Shown: piece after piece, positions 54,701-64,000 of the stretch
Layout of the letters: each line of letters begins with the position of its first letter
How positions within the stretch are numbered: position 1 is the first letter of the stretch
Source of the DNA: Orychophragmus violaceus
Lineage: Eukaryota > Streptophyta > Magnoliopsida > Brassicales > Brassicaceae
Assembly (NCBI GenBank): GCA_030180135.1
Contig: CM058230.1
Location: 15,997,082 to 16,061,081, forward strand
DNA: 64,000 bases
Direction of reading: 5' to 3'
The notes under the pieces: model-generated
Told to the model about the DNA's origin: nothing
Databases searched by the model: none
The model's input: only the letters and a program-made list of their open reading frames with translations
Translations under genes and position numbers: made by a program

Positions 54701-57021
54701 ACCTTTGTTTCGTTAAGAAGAAGCAACCTGCAACCGGTTTTTTTTGAAAACCTTCCCTTGTTTATTTCGGCAAGGAGGTCGTCTAGCTTCATCTTAAATA
54801 CCCTGCATTCTAGATCGGGCCTGTCGTTTGCATTGTCATTTCCATACATGGCTAAATGTTCTGATATTTCTTCCCACTGCGGGTTAGCCGTCATTGTTAT
54901 GAACAAATCTGGGTTACCAAACCACCGACAAATGGCCATTGCGTCATGGTATTTCTCGACCATATATCTTGGACTTCCTGTGTAACTTGATGGTAGTATT
55001 ATCCTTCTCCCAATGGACTTGGCATCTGTGTCTCCTCTGCTAACAGCATCTCTAATGTTGTTGTACAGGTCTGCTCTGAGCTTCTTCTGGTTGTTGCGGT
55101 ACCACCTTAAACGTTCTTGTTCGATAGACGTGTATGCGTCAACAATGTACTGGTGTAAAAGACGTTTTGAGCGGATGATTGTCATTCCTTCGTTAAGTCT
55201 AGTCTGGATTTGATAACAATAGAATTCACGCTTAGTCACAAACTGCCTTTGTCTTGATGGGCCTGCAGTTTCCCGGACTGGAATACCTTCATGGTATCCT
55301 ATTCCCCCGTACGGAAAGAGCAGTGGGTATTGTAACGACATGAAAAGAGGGTTATTGTCGCTTATCTGTTGCAGCCCGCTTGACTTGTGGCTAACGATTA
55401 TATCTCGTTCCCCGGTCGTGTTATCAAAGTCCCCGACAATTAACCCGGCTATCTCCTCTGTGGATGGCATATCATATTGACGTCCTCTTTGCTTATGTCC
55501 AATTAGTCGTATTTTGAACTCTGATTCATCACCTCCCTCGTGCATGTCCCTTGCTTTCCTAAACACTTTCGCCAACGTATTGTACGTGTCCACCATCGTT
55601 AGGAGCTCCCTGACCATATCCTCGTTTAGATCCCCCTTGTTTGTTGTCCGATTCACTGCCGACAGTCTGTTAGCTATCTCATTTGCTGTGTCAAATATGT
55701 ATAGCTGGAGGTATCTAGGCGGTTTGCCTTCGCTAGGCATCATGGATCCAATCCTGTGGTAATTTTGGCCTTGAATCCGGTATGTGTATGGCCCACCGCT
55801 TTTGTTCATCACCGTGTGGTCAAGTTTTGCACCCGTAGATGTGAAAGTAAATAGTGAGTTTAGAATCCTGTTGTAATCGTGGAACTCCCTTGATGTTGTC
55901 TGTAGCCTTTTCAAAGCTGGTGGGGGATGTTGCTCTGCTGGAAGCCTGACACGTCCTTGCTGGCAGCATATAGAAAAAAACGGGACTTTGTTGGGACCAT
56001 TTGTTCCTATTTTTTCCTTCTTCCATACTATGGCAGAGCAAGATGGGCAATTTGTTAACCCAGTTTTTTCCTTCATCTTAGATTTACCCTTCTCCACAGA
56101 GGATATACGGCCTACCATGAGTGAACGTGAGTTTTAGTTTTTAGACATTAATATTTTTAAGTGACGACCGAAAGTTTTATTATGTTTCTTTTTTCACCTC
56201 TTAACATTTACAACTTAATATACCCTGAAATCACATACAAACTAATCTAATATATAATGACAAACCTTCATGATCGGTCTCGTTAAGTGTTCATAGTTAC
56301 CTTTTGCGATGCGTGACACTTGGCGGGGTGCTTGTGATTGCATGCGGATGTCAATGGTATGGCTATCTACATCATTTGAGGATGTGCCATCTTCATATGT
56401 CCGCCTTGCGTTGGTCCCTGTCACATAATCCGGGAGGTTTAGGTGTATGTAAGCCTCATTTGAATGGGTGCGGTATACAGTCCTACGTGTATATATATTA
56501 ATCCTCAAGGCGTCATGTAATGTTATAATTCCTTACTGTTGTTAGGTAGTTGTTGAGTAGTGTCCCTTGCTCTTTTGGCTGCGAGGGTTTTCCTCCTAAG
56601 GTCCCTGGCATTTCGCTGTGCATCGACTGTGGTTGTGTCATCAATTGTTGCTTCACCCGATCCGGACCCTGTGGAAGTAAATAACATCGTCAGGCGCGAT
56701 ATTGTGTTAGACTGTTATAAGTACAACCTCCTTTATAGTTAAGGGGGGACTTACCATCTGCGAGGGGGTCCGATGGACTGGATTCATTTGTAACTGGCAA
56801 TTGACCTGTTAAACAGTTATCGGGAGTGGTTGTATTTGTTAGTAAGGGTGGGTAGTGATTCAAATATGTCTGTTTAGTAACATATTTGCTGATTCTGTTG
56901 ACGTACCACAACCGCTGCTTTGACCACGTCCTTCCTTGCAGGTCTCTCGCCTAGCCTTCTTTCCATCTGGGCCGCCGATGGCGGTCACTGGTTTCCTTTT
57001 GCCCGGAGTTTTAGCTCTCAT
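51726..57021 (-). pseudogene. Helitron RepHel (HUH endonuclease plus PIF1-type helicase) with two stop codons
   Basis: Exons on the minus strand are 56907-57021 (ATG at 57021), 56755-56805, 56537-56668, 56301-56482, 54735-56111 and 51726-54640. The join between the third and fourth exons does not keep frame by my reading, so one N-terminal boundary is uncertain. A Cys-rich N-terminal motif (NCPSCSAIVW...ICCQQGRVRLP) is followed by the Helitron helicase-like N-domain. Then come the HUH motif PHAHILIWL and the Rep tyrosine segment KYSAIKYLFKYITKG, then the PIF1 helicase with Walker A GAGGTGKT, Walker B IIWDEAP, GGDFRQILPV and YVALSRV. Two TAA codons interrupt an otherwise open frame: 54036-54038 (after YLSACE) and 53382-53384 (after PTLEL). 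The enzyme nicks and unwinds Helitron DNA for rolling-circle transposition. This copy would end before the helicase. Confidence 0.9.
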
Positions 57022-58685
57022 TACGGCGTGCTAATGCACTGTTTGTGGTGTCCGTCGATTGGGTCTTTCCTTTTTATGTTGCTCTGTATTTATTTTTTGG
57101 TTTTGTTTTTTTGTTTTTTCCCTTTGGGATTATCTTACCATGTTTATTGGTGTCCCTAAGCTCTTTACGTACTGAGTGAATCGTATTCCAATGGTGTTAA
57201 TTCGAAGATTTTGCTGGATTCAATGCTGCCGTAAAATATGCTTTCTTGGGTAGTAATGGGACGGCTGTTACGTGATATCTTTAATGCCCAATTCCTTGTG
57301 TGGCGATGCTGGTTTATTTTCGACGGCTATTTCTCTAATTTGTTGTTTTGATCCCGGTTCAGAGTGTGGAGTGTTTTCGTCATCATTGCGTTGCAGTTAC
57401 TTGTGCCGTGTTAAATGCTGGCGTCACAGATGTGAATTTAAGTGGTAATCATACTCGTATGGAGGGATAGGAGCCCGAGAAGTCATTGTTTCAAACACGT
57501 ATAATAAGCTTAGTTTGTTCGATGGTCAGGTAGCGTTTATCTGATTTTACTAATAAGTTCATGAAGTAATTAATTCCAATAATTAATCCATTTGGTGTGT
57601 ATAACGTGTGTAGTGGAGTTATGCTATGGGTCATGTTTTATTTGGTCTCTAATTTTGTTTATTATAATTTTGTTTATGATCTTTATGCCCTTGTTTAAAT
57701 TTTAGGGCTTTTTCGGTATGTGTTTATTCGTCAGCTGTAGTCCCACACAAATACTTATGTATGTGTTTCCTATATGTTGATGATAGTGTCATATATAGAA
57801 CTGAGTAGGGGCCGTTATTTGGCGTATTTTGTTTGAATATAATGGTTTGTTGTTGGGATTCAGCAATGTTTAAGCCTGCAACTTTTCCTTGCTGATTGCT
57901 TATCGATTGAGCCATTAATGTTTTTGGTGTTCGTAGCGCGCTTCACTATTTTGGATTTTATTCACCCAATTATCACGTGTATGCTCCATATCACTTTAGA
58001 TTGTAGCTGGAGCTGAAACCTTTGTCATGTTTAGCCATACATTCTCGAGTAACCAAGTAATTTTTAGTTTGGCAAACTCGCTTTGGTTTAAGGCTAATCC
58101 CCGGAGTTGATATGGGACGTAAAGATGAGTAACCTATTAGCCAAAGCAAAAGGAATTTAACATTTGTTTTTGGGTAGCCCAATAAAAGGGAAGTGTCGGA
58201 GTTCAGCATTTTGCATTAGTCAGAGATCGTGGGCCAGACTTATGGGCTCTTCAGAATTTAAAGGCCTTTAGCCAGTAACCAACTGCGTTATTGTAGCCTG
58301 TGCATGTTTTATGATTCCATGGTTTTTATAGTTTAGATATATTAGGATAAGGGTGTATTCGATTTGGTCATTAATTAGTCAAAATTTGGTCGGCATTGTA
58401 ACATTATGTGGTCCGTAGAGACAGCAAAATGTGTGTGGCTATCAACTTCTATTTTTTCACGTCTTTAACCCGCGTTACTCTCAACAGGCCGTAACAGATA
58501 TTTTTAACCAACTTGGTAGTGAATGTAAATATTGTTGGTGGGACCCATGGTGAGATAGTGGGAGTTGGAAACAAATTAATACTATCCCGCCATATAGTCT
58601 CTATTAATTAAGACTGAAACAGAAATGAAATGTGGGACAGAAATGGGCCCACATGAAAATAATGCAGAATCTAAAAGTACGAAAA
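57022..58685 (-). other. Helitron spacer between the RPA-like and RepHel genes
   Basis: This is 1.66 kb without a conserved frame; it probably contains the RepHel promoter. No captured host gene is seen. Confidence 0.6.
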
Positions 58686-60985
58686 TTATTCCAGGAAATT
58701 AAGGAAATGCGTAAAGTATTGAGACGGCGGGTGGATCCTTGACGGCAGCTCAGTCACACGGCTCCGCTTTCGGGAAGGTGTCAAATCGCCGCCGCTGGAA
58801 CAGGGGGCGTGGTTGTCTTCCTCGCGAGCCCTAGCCGAGTCGCCGTACTCTTGATTCTTCACCGCCAGAGGCGCACCATGGTCATCAGCTGGTGGGCCGT
58901 CGTTGACTCCAAGTTCCTGTTAAGGTGATATGTTATAGTCTAATAGGTGAAGCAGAGGAAGCAACGGTGTTATGGTTTTTTTTTTTTTGAATGTACCTCT
59001 GGGTTTGCTGGTGGCCCATTTACCTCGGTCATCCGTGCTACGGTGAAGGTGCGGTGCTGTGGAGTGAAGTTGAACGGTGTGACTTTGATCTGGAATCGGA
59101 ATTGCTTTCCGGCAAGGTTGACCAATTCCTGTGGGAGATCCCCTTCATCATTCCCAGCAGTCTGTTCATGAAGAAGTGTCATTTGGATGCGTGATTAAAT
59201 TCAATGCCCGTGGAAAGAATGTAGCTATTTGACATTACTATGATTAAGTACCTCTGTGAGCAGTGTCGCGGCAGTCTTGCATGTTAGCTTCGTCATCTCA
59301 GAGTCAAAAACGACGAAAGTGGAGTTCGTGATTCCATCGGTGACCCCAAGCTCAACTCTGTACCTGTTGGGGAAGTGTGTTATAATCATGCTTGGGAGAC
59401 GGAGATCTTTAATGTCAAATGTACTTTATTTAGTCCTTACCTACGAACACCTGTTGCAATAGGGTAGACACATTTATTGCACCGTAGAGCGAAACCACTG
59501 AGGGTGAGCTTACGGCTGCAGTGGGCGCATGCAACGTAGGACCACCCATCTCTCTTCAGAACACCAACGACAGTGGCATTGCACAGGAAATCAGCTTCTT
59601 GTACCTGTAGGAGTGTGGGAAGTAGATCAGTCGGATGGTGTATAAGGTATTATTGGTGACTAACCGATTAGAGGAAGAGTGTGTTTCATGTATAACATGT
59701 TCAGTGGACTGAGAAATGTAAGCGTAAAGCTCCCGTATTGTCAATGTTTCCATCTTGGAGATGGCCTGTGTAGTGTCAACACGGGTGAAGGTGTGGCTTG
59801 CCTCGATGCCCATGCTGCGAGTAATGAAGATAATTAGTGAACATTGGCAAGTTAAATGATGTGTGAGAAGTAGTAAGAGAACATTACCTCTTGTTGAACT
59901 CGGCTATGGCGTGAATGTCGGAGTCAAAGTAGAAACGTGTAGCCGGAGTGGAGTTAAGGAACAGTGCACCTAGAGTTGAAGTCGGTATGAGGCTCTCGTG
60001 TTTGAACAAAGATCACTTTTTTTTATGAGGGTCATTTCCAGATAATGAATATGTAATCTTACCTCCAAAAAGCTTTGGGTTGACAGTTGTCACAAGCATG
60101 GCGGAGAGCACGGCGGTTTCAGTTCCAAGATGAGCTCTGAAGGTTGCAGCTGCGTCATCCCAGAGGGAGACGCACACGGTGACGGACCTGAAACGAAATG
60201 GAAACGTGCGCAATAAAAAGTTTGGTGGTGGGAAATCTACAGACGTTAAAATATAGTCAACTATTTGAAGTACATACGGCTCGATGAGCAAGCGTATGAC
60301 GATGCGCTGTGTCGACGCGGCGTCCCCAAGATTCGAGCCTTGGACAAAACGAATCTGGCCTACAACGTCTGCGAGAAGCGAGTAAAACGTGTTGTTAGTA
60401 TGGAAGGTGGGGGAGTAGAAGAAGCGAGTAAGTTTTTTTACCTGGAAGTTCAAGGTTGGTGTTGGCTAGAGCCTGGAGGTGGTCGAGCTTCCTGAGCATG
60501 AATTTCTCTGTGGCTATCTTGGGGGTATAGGCATCAAGTTGGGTCAATGTGGTGTGTGGTAGGAACCTGATTACAAAAGGGTGGTCCGTGACTTTGTACA
60601 TTTTGGTGCACCGGGAGACTTCAAAACGATCGATTTTGAAGACGGAGCCTTCGTTGAGGTCACGGCGGTAGTGGACGGCAAGCGAAGCTGGGATGAAGGC
60701 GTGGATTAGAGTGTTCTGGAAAGAGACAGTATGAATGGCTTAGCAGAAAAATAAAATGGTTTAGAAATTAGAGGAAGGTGAAGCAGAGATTTTCTGGGTC
60801 ATAACCTTTTCATCAAGGAGCAGCAACACGATGCCCAAGAACTCCCCATCTCTCCTAACATTCCGAGCATCCCAGAAACGAAGTAGCCTGCAGACCACCT
60901 CTTGGTTGGAACGACCGAGATGAAGATCGTCGAAGCTGACGTAGTGGGAAGCGGCTGGGACAGCGACAAGATCGGCGGAAGCCAT
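58686..60985 (-). CDS. Helitron RPA1-like single-stranded-DNA-binding protein
   Basis: Ten exons join in frame with GT-AG introns: complement(58686..58916, 58997..59161, 59252..59363, 59441..59604, 59697..59814, 59888..59969, 60063..60187, 60278..60368, 60442..60715, 60806..60985), giving 513 residues. Start MASADLVAVPAASHYVSFDD. It contains three OB-fold regions in RPA70 order: the N-terminal DUF223-type fold (residues about 10-150), a middle fold (DVVGQIRFVQGSNL to VCVSLWDDAA) and a C-terminal fold with a four-Cys zinc site (CAHC...CNKC, about residue 325). The tail is acidic/basic with PSRKRSRV, a possible nuclear signal. Such RPA paralogues are typical passengers of plant Helitrons and are thought to protect single-stranded transposition intermediates. 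No lesion was found. Confidence 0.88.
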
Positions 60986-61477
60986 GTAAGCAATTCACAG
61001 GAGAATAAATACGTAAGCAAGCGAGGAATCTTTGGAGAGGTGAAAAGTATCTGTGCGTTGTGTGTTTGGTCGAGGATGAGATTTATAGGGGATAAGGTCG
61101 GGAACTCTGAGCTGATGGGAGGCGAAAAGGTAGACATAACTCTGGAGTTTAATGCGTTCGTAAAGGAGGATGAAGGATTTGAGGGACATTTATTTGGGAG
61201 GGGGATCGTCATGGAGATCTTGAAACGGATTGACGCCTTTGTTGACATCGGCGAGAGGAGGAAGAAATGTCAGAGCTTGGTTTTGGGATTAGGGTTACAG
61301 AAGAATAGTTAGATGGATTTGGGCTAATGGTTACAATTTTAACAATTACGTAAGTTGGGCCTCATGTATATGGGCTAGACGGGTAGTAAGTGGTTTTCAA
61401 AGGCCTGCGATTTTTTTAACTTTCAGCTGGACATGTGTTGCACAGGGGGAGAAAATGATTTCCCATTATAATATAGA

Positions 61478-62437
61478 TTTGGTATGGCTTCGATTGTGTG
61501 GGATGGTCATTGAATCAAACGTTCTTCATTTAGTTCAACAAAGAACAAAGACAAGCGAATTGTAGCACATTTTTTATTGCAACTTTTCTTATAAGTAAGA
61601 GTAAAACTTTTTTAGTGATGAAGATCTGTGATATTGCTCTTCATTTTTATTATACTGCAAAAATTCAACCGAACCCACAGGATCGGCCCAGGACTAAAGC
61701 TAATAAAGCCCAAATTTTAAACGCCAAAAATATATTATGTATTTAAAACATCAAATAACAAAATATTCAATGTGGTCTACTAGTTAACACATTTGAGTTT
61801 TAGGCGTCCAATAGTAACGGACCGGCCATAATGTTGAATATATAATTGGATACGTAAAAGTTACGAAACTTCTTATATCCGTATCCTAGGATTTGACAAG
61901 CTAATTATGTAACTAAGAATGCTTTTACGAAACTTACAGCCTTATAGGTCTCCTTCTTCTTCTTCTAAAAGACTAACACTATACTTCCCTATAAACAAAT
62001 ATATATGTATCTCTATCTCTCAAGTCTCAACGGACAAAGAAAACAACAACATTATTGTTAATATATATAGCAGATAGATTCAGACAAGAGAACCAAACCA
62101 AGAATTTAACCTTAAGATGCTCTGATTTATTACTTTTGCTTCACGTACATGTAATCTAACGTATTATTCCGCTCTACCATCTCAAGAACTTGGGTAGTTG
62201 AAATACTGCTGTCGAGTGTTTCAGAAATCAAACCCTCAAATAAAAATTTAATACATCATAAGGTTTTAAAGATCAAGAGAGACTTGATACACTCCTATAC
62301 ATATATCTCTCTTCTTCACACCACAACAATCTTCTCTGTTTCTTTGGAAGCAACTAACTAGGAAGGACATTGGTCTCAGAAGCTTCTTATTAATGGTCTC
62401 TTGCACCTACGTGGCCTAAAGAACACAACATAAAGCT
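61478..62437. other. Upstream region of the kinase pseudogene
   Basis: This AT-rich DNA may include the former kinase promoter and 5' UTR (pyrimidine-rich ctctcttcttcacacc near 62307). No other gene or element is visible. Confidence 0.4.
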
Positions 62438-64000
62438 ATGAATTTACCTCTCGTTTCACCTTAGAACAAGACAAGGAGAAGCAAATCGTTTTCTCCATCA
62501 TCTTCGCCAGATGGCATAAAAGTATGTTACCTTTTGTGTTATTCAACATTACTATTGATTGCTGAATAATAAAGGGTTTCGGTGAAACTAAATCATCTGT
62601 CTGAAACTAACCTTCTTCTCAGGGGTCTACAGAACAGCAGAGTGCTGGCAAATCGAAGATCAGACGTCTCAGCCAAGGAAACGAATATACGGGTCATCGG
62701 TTTATACCTTCAAGGAAATGGAGGACGCCACGAGTTCCTTCAGTGATGAGATTCTGCTCGGTAAAGGAGGCTTTGGCCGAGTTTACAAAGGCACTCTAAA
62801 AACAGGAGAGGTAGGTAGGAACTATATTGCTTTTATTTATTTGATTTACAGGCTTTGTAATGTTAGAAACATAAGTAAAATATCGTGAAAGATAGAAGAG
62901 CATACATAATATCTTGATCCCTTTGCTATTTGAAGGTTGTTGCAATCAAGAAGATGGATTTACCTCCGTTTAAAAAGGCTGACGGAGAAAGAGAAGTAGA
63001 CTCGACCATCCAAGTCTCCTATCTTTGATTGGCTACTGTGCAGATGGAAAACACCGGTTCCTAGTATATGAAGAATATATGCAAAACGGAAACCTGCAAG
63101 ATCATTTGAATGGTAAGTCAACAAAATAAAAGAAGCAAAAATTGACCACTAAAGTGCATCTTTATCACAGGAATAAAAGAAGCAAAAATAAGCTGGCCAA
63201 TAAGGCTCAGAATTGCACTTGGAGCAGCAAAAGGACTCATTCAAGTTCTGGTGCTGGCATTCCAATTGTTCACAGAGATTTCAAATCGACCAACGTTCTG
63301 CTAGACACCTACTATAACGCAAAGGTGCCTATATAACAGATTCAAGTGTTTAAACCATTCACTATAACTAAGACGTTGAATGAAATCCTTGCAGATATCT
63401 GACTTTGGACTAGCAAAGTTGATGCCAGAAGGAAAGGACACTTGTGTGACAGACAGCAAGAGTTCTCGGAACTTTCGGCTATTTCGACCCAGAATACACA
63501 TCGGTAAATATTCTTACTTATGTCTTCCCATGTTTCTCTTCCTATAAATAACGTTGAGAAGCCAAAGGTAAACTAGACGTTACATAACTAAAACAAAAAC
63601 TTGCTAATAGTGATATGAATGGCCAGAAAAAAAAAAGAGATAATAACACTCAAATATTAGAACTCATTAGCATAAATAATACTATTCCATTTGTGTTGTG
63701 GCAGACATGTAAACTTACTCTACAAAGCGACATTTATGCATTTGGGGTAGTGCTGTTAGAACTACTTACTGGACGCAGAGCAGTCGACTTAACTCAAGGC
63801 CCAAATGAACAGAACCTGGTGTTACAGGTAAAATGGTCCTCCTAGGTTCTAAGATTAACATACATAAAATTTTAACAGATGAGGAAACTTAGCATAGGAA
63901 TAAACTGATGATTGTTCGCTACGTTTCAGGTTAGGAATATACTGAATGATAGAAAGAAATTGCGCAAGGTTATAGATCCAGACCTCTCTCGGAATTCATA
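62438..64000 (+). pseudogene. PBL28: Receptor-like cytoplasmic kinase (PBL28-type), unprocessed pseudogene, runs off the edge
   Basis: Exons with conserved splice sites: 62438-62520, 62623-62810, 62936-63112, 63171-63324, 63395-63503, 63705-63827 and 63930 to the edge. The order is a short N-terminus, CWQIEDQTSQPRKR, VYTFKEMEDATSSF, the glycine loop GKGGFGRVYKG, VVAIKKM (catalytic Lys), GYCADGKHRFLVY, VHRDFKSTNVLLD (catalytic HRD), ISDFGLAKLMPEGKD (DFG), then FGYFDPEY, LQSDIYAFGVVLLELLTGRR and VRNILNDRKKL. Lesions: TAG in exon 1 (after LVSP), a deletion of about 26 nt in exon 3 that removes the helix C region, a 10-nt deletion in exon 4 just before the HRD segment, and a 4-nt insertion in exon 5. 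Introns are kept, so it decayed in place or after DNA duplication. The functional gene would encode a membrane-associated Ser/Thr kinase of the PBS1-like class. Confidence 0.88.

Larger units (their letters stand above)
51078..61477 (-). mobile_element. Complete Helitron of the autonomous type (10.4 kb)
   Basis: On the coding strand the element begins TCTATATTATAATGGG (from 61477) and ends CTAG (51081-51078), preceded 12 bp upstream by a GC-rich hairpin. The bases next to it are A and T, the Helitron AT target with no duplication. It carries an RPA1-like gene and a Rep/helicase gene in the order 5'-RPA-RepHel-3'. The termini and RPA frame look intact; RepHel has two nonsense codons. Confidence 0.93.

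Noticed and set aside
60902..61312. 136-codon plus-strand frame near the Helitron right end
   Set aside because: It is antisense to RPA-like exon 1 and its 5' region; no resemblance to known proteins.

Overview
The window is plant nuclear DNA, almost certainly Brassicaceae and close to Arabidopsis. It is AT-rich and intron-bearing, and it is packed with the standard plant transposon families: Ty1/copia, LINE, SINE, CACTA, hAT, Mutator-like (MULE) and Helitron. The few host sequences match Arabidopsis families. A Bet v I/major-latex-protein (MLP) gene (15282-16206), a remnant of MLP423 exon 1 (50470-50631) and a decayed receptor-like cytoplasmic kinase of the PBL28 type (62438 to the right edge) lie in the order I remember for Arabidopsis chromosome 1, At1g24000 to At1g24030. 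The window therefore reads as that small syntenic block, inflated by transposons, with two of its three genes broken.

Layout from left to right. 1-6.6 kb holds a hAT element, a LINE ORF1 remnant split by a nested solo LTR, a CACTA-gene scrap and a LINE 3' scrap. 6618-11130 is a CACTA element with perfect ends that carries only the accessory Transposase_24 gene. It sits in one copy of a locally repeated segment related to the MLP upstream region. 11.3-15.3 kb is repeat-derived DNA without a recognisable gene. 15.3-17 kb holds the MLP-like gene and its upstream repeat. 17.4-24.1 kb contains copia and hAT fragments, a cluster of host-gene fragments (VPS53 C-terminus, ANKRD13-like ankyrin protein, one unidentified exon) and a perfect 193-bp palindrome. 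24656-31054 is a full-length LINE with a 15-bp target duplication but a broken ORF2. 31179-38828 is a complete young copia element with an open 1319-residue polyprotein. 39.4-44.4 kb holds decayed CACTA-type material, including a TNP2/DUF4216 tail. 44.4-51 kb holds another copy of the local repeat, an unidentified polyA retroposon with a SINE nested in it, a MULE, and a SINE inserted into the MLP423 remnant. 51078-61477 is a complete Helitron with an RPA1-like gene and a RepHel gene carrying two stop codons. 61.5-64 kb is the kinase pseudogene.

How the parts work together. Most coding capacity is mobile-element machinery. Copia supplies Gag, protease, integrase, RT and RNase H. The LINE has an RNA-binding ORF1 and a dead EN/RT/RNase H ORF2. 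The Helitron has a rolling-circle Rep/helicase (two nonsense codons) and an intact single-stranded-DNA-binding protein. The CACTA has an accessory protein but no TNP2 transposase. The only apparently intact host gene is the MLP-like one. The locus records repeated duplication of MLP-type upstream DNA, transposon nesting and gene decay. I see no tRNA, rRNA or CRISPR array. All coordinates, exon joins and percentages come from reading the sequence by eye.
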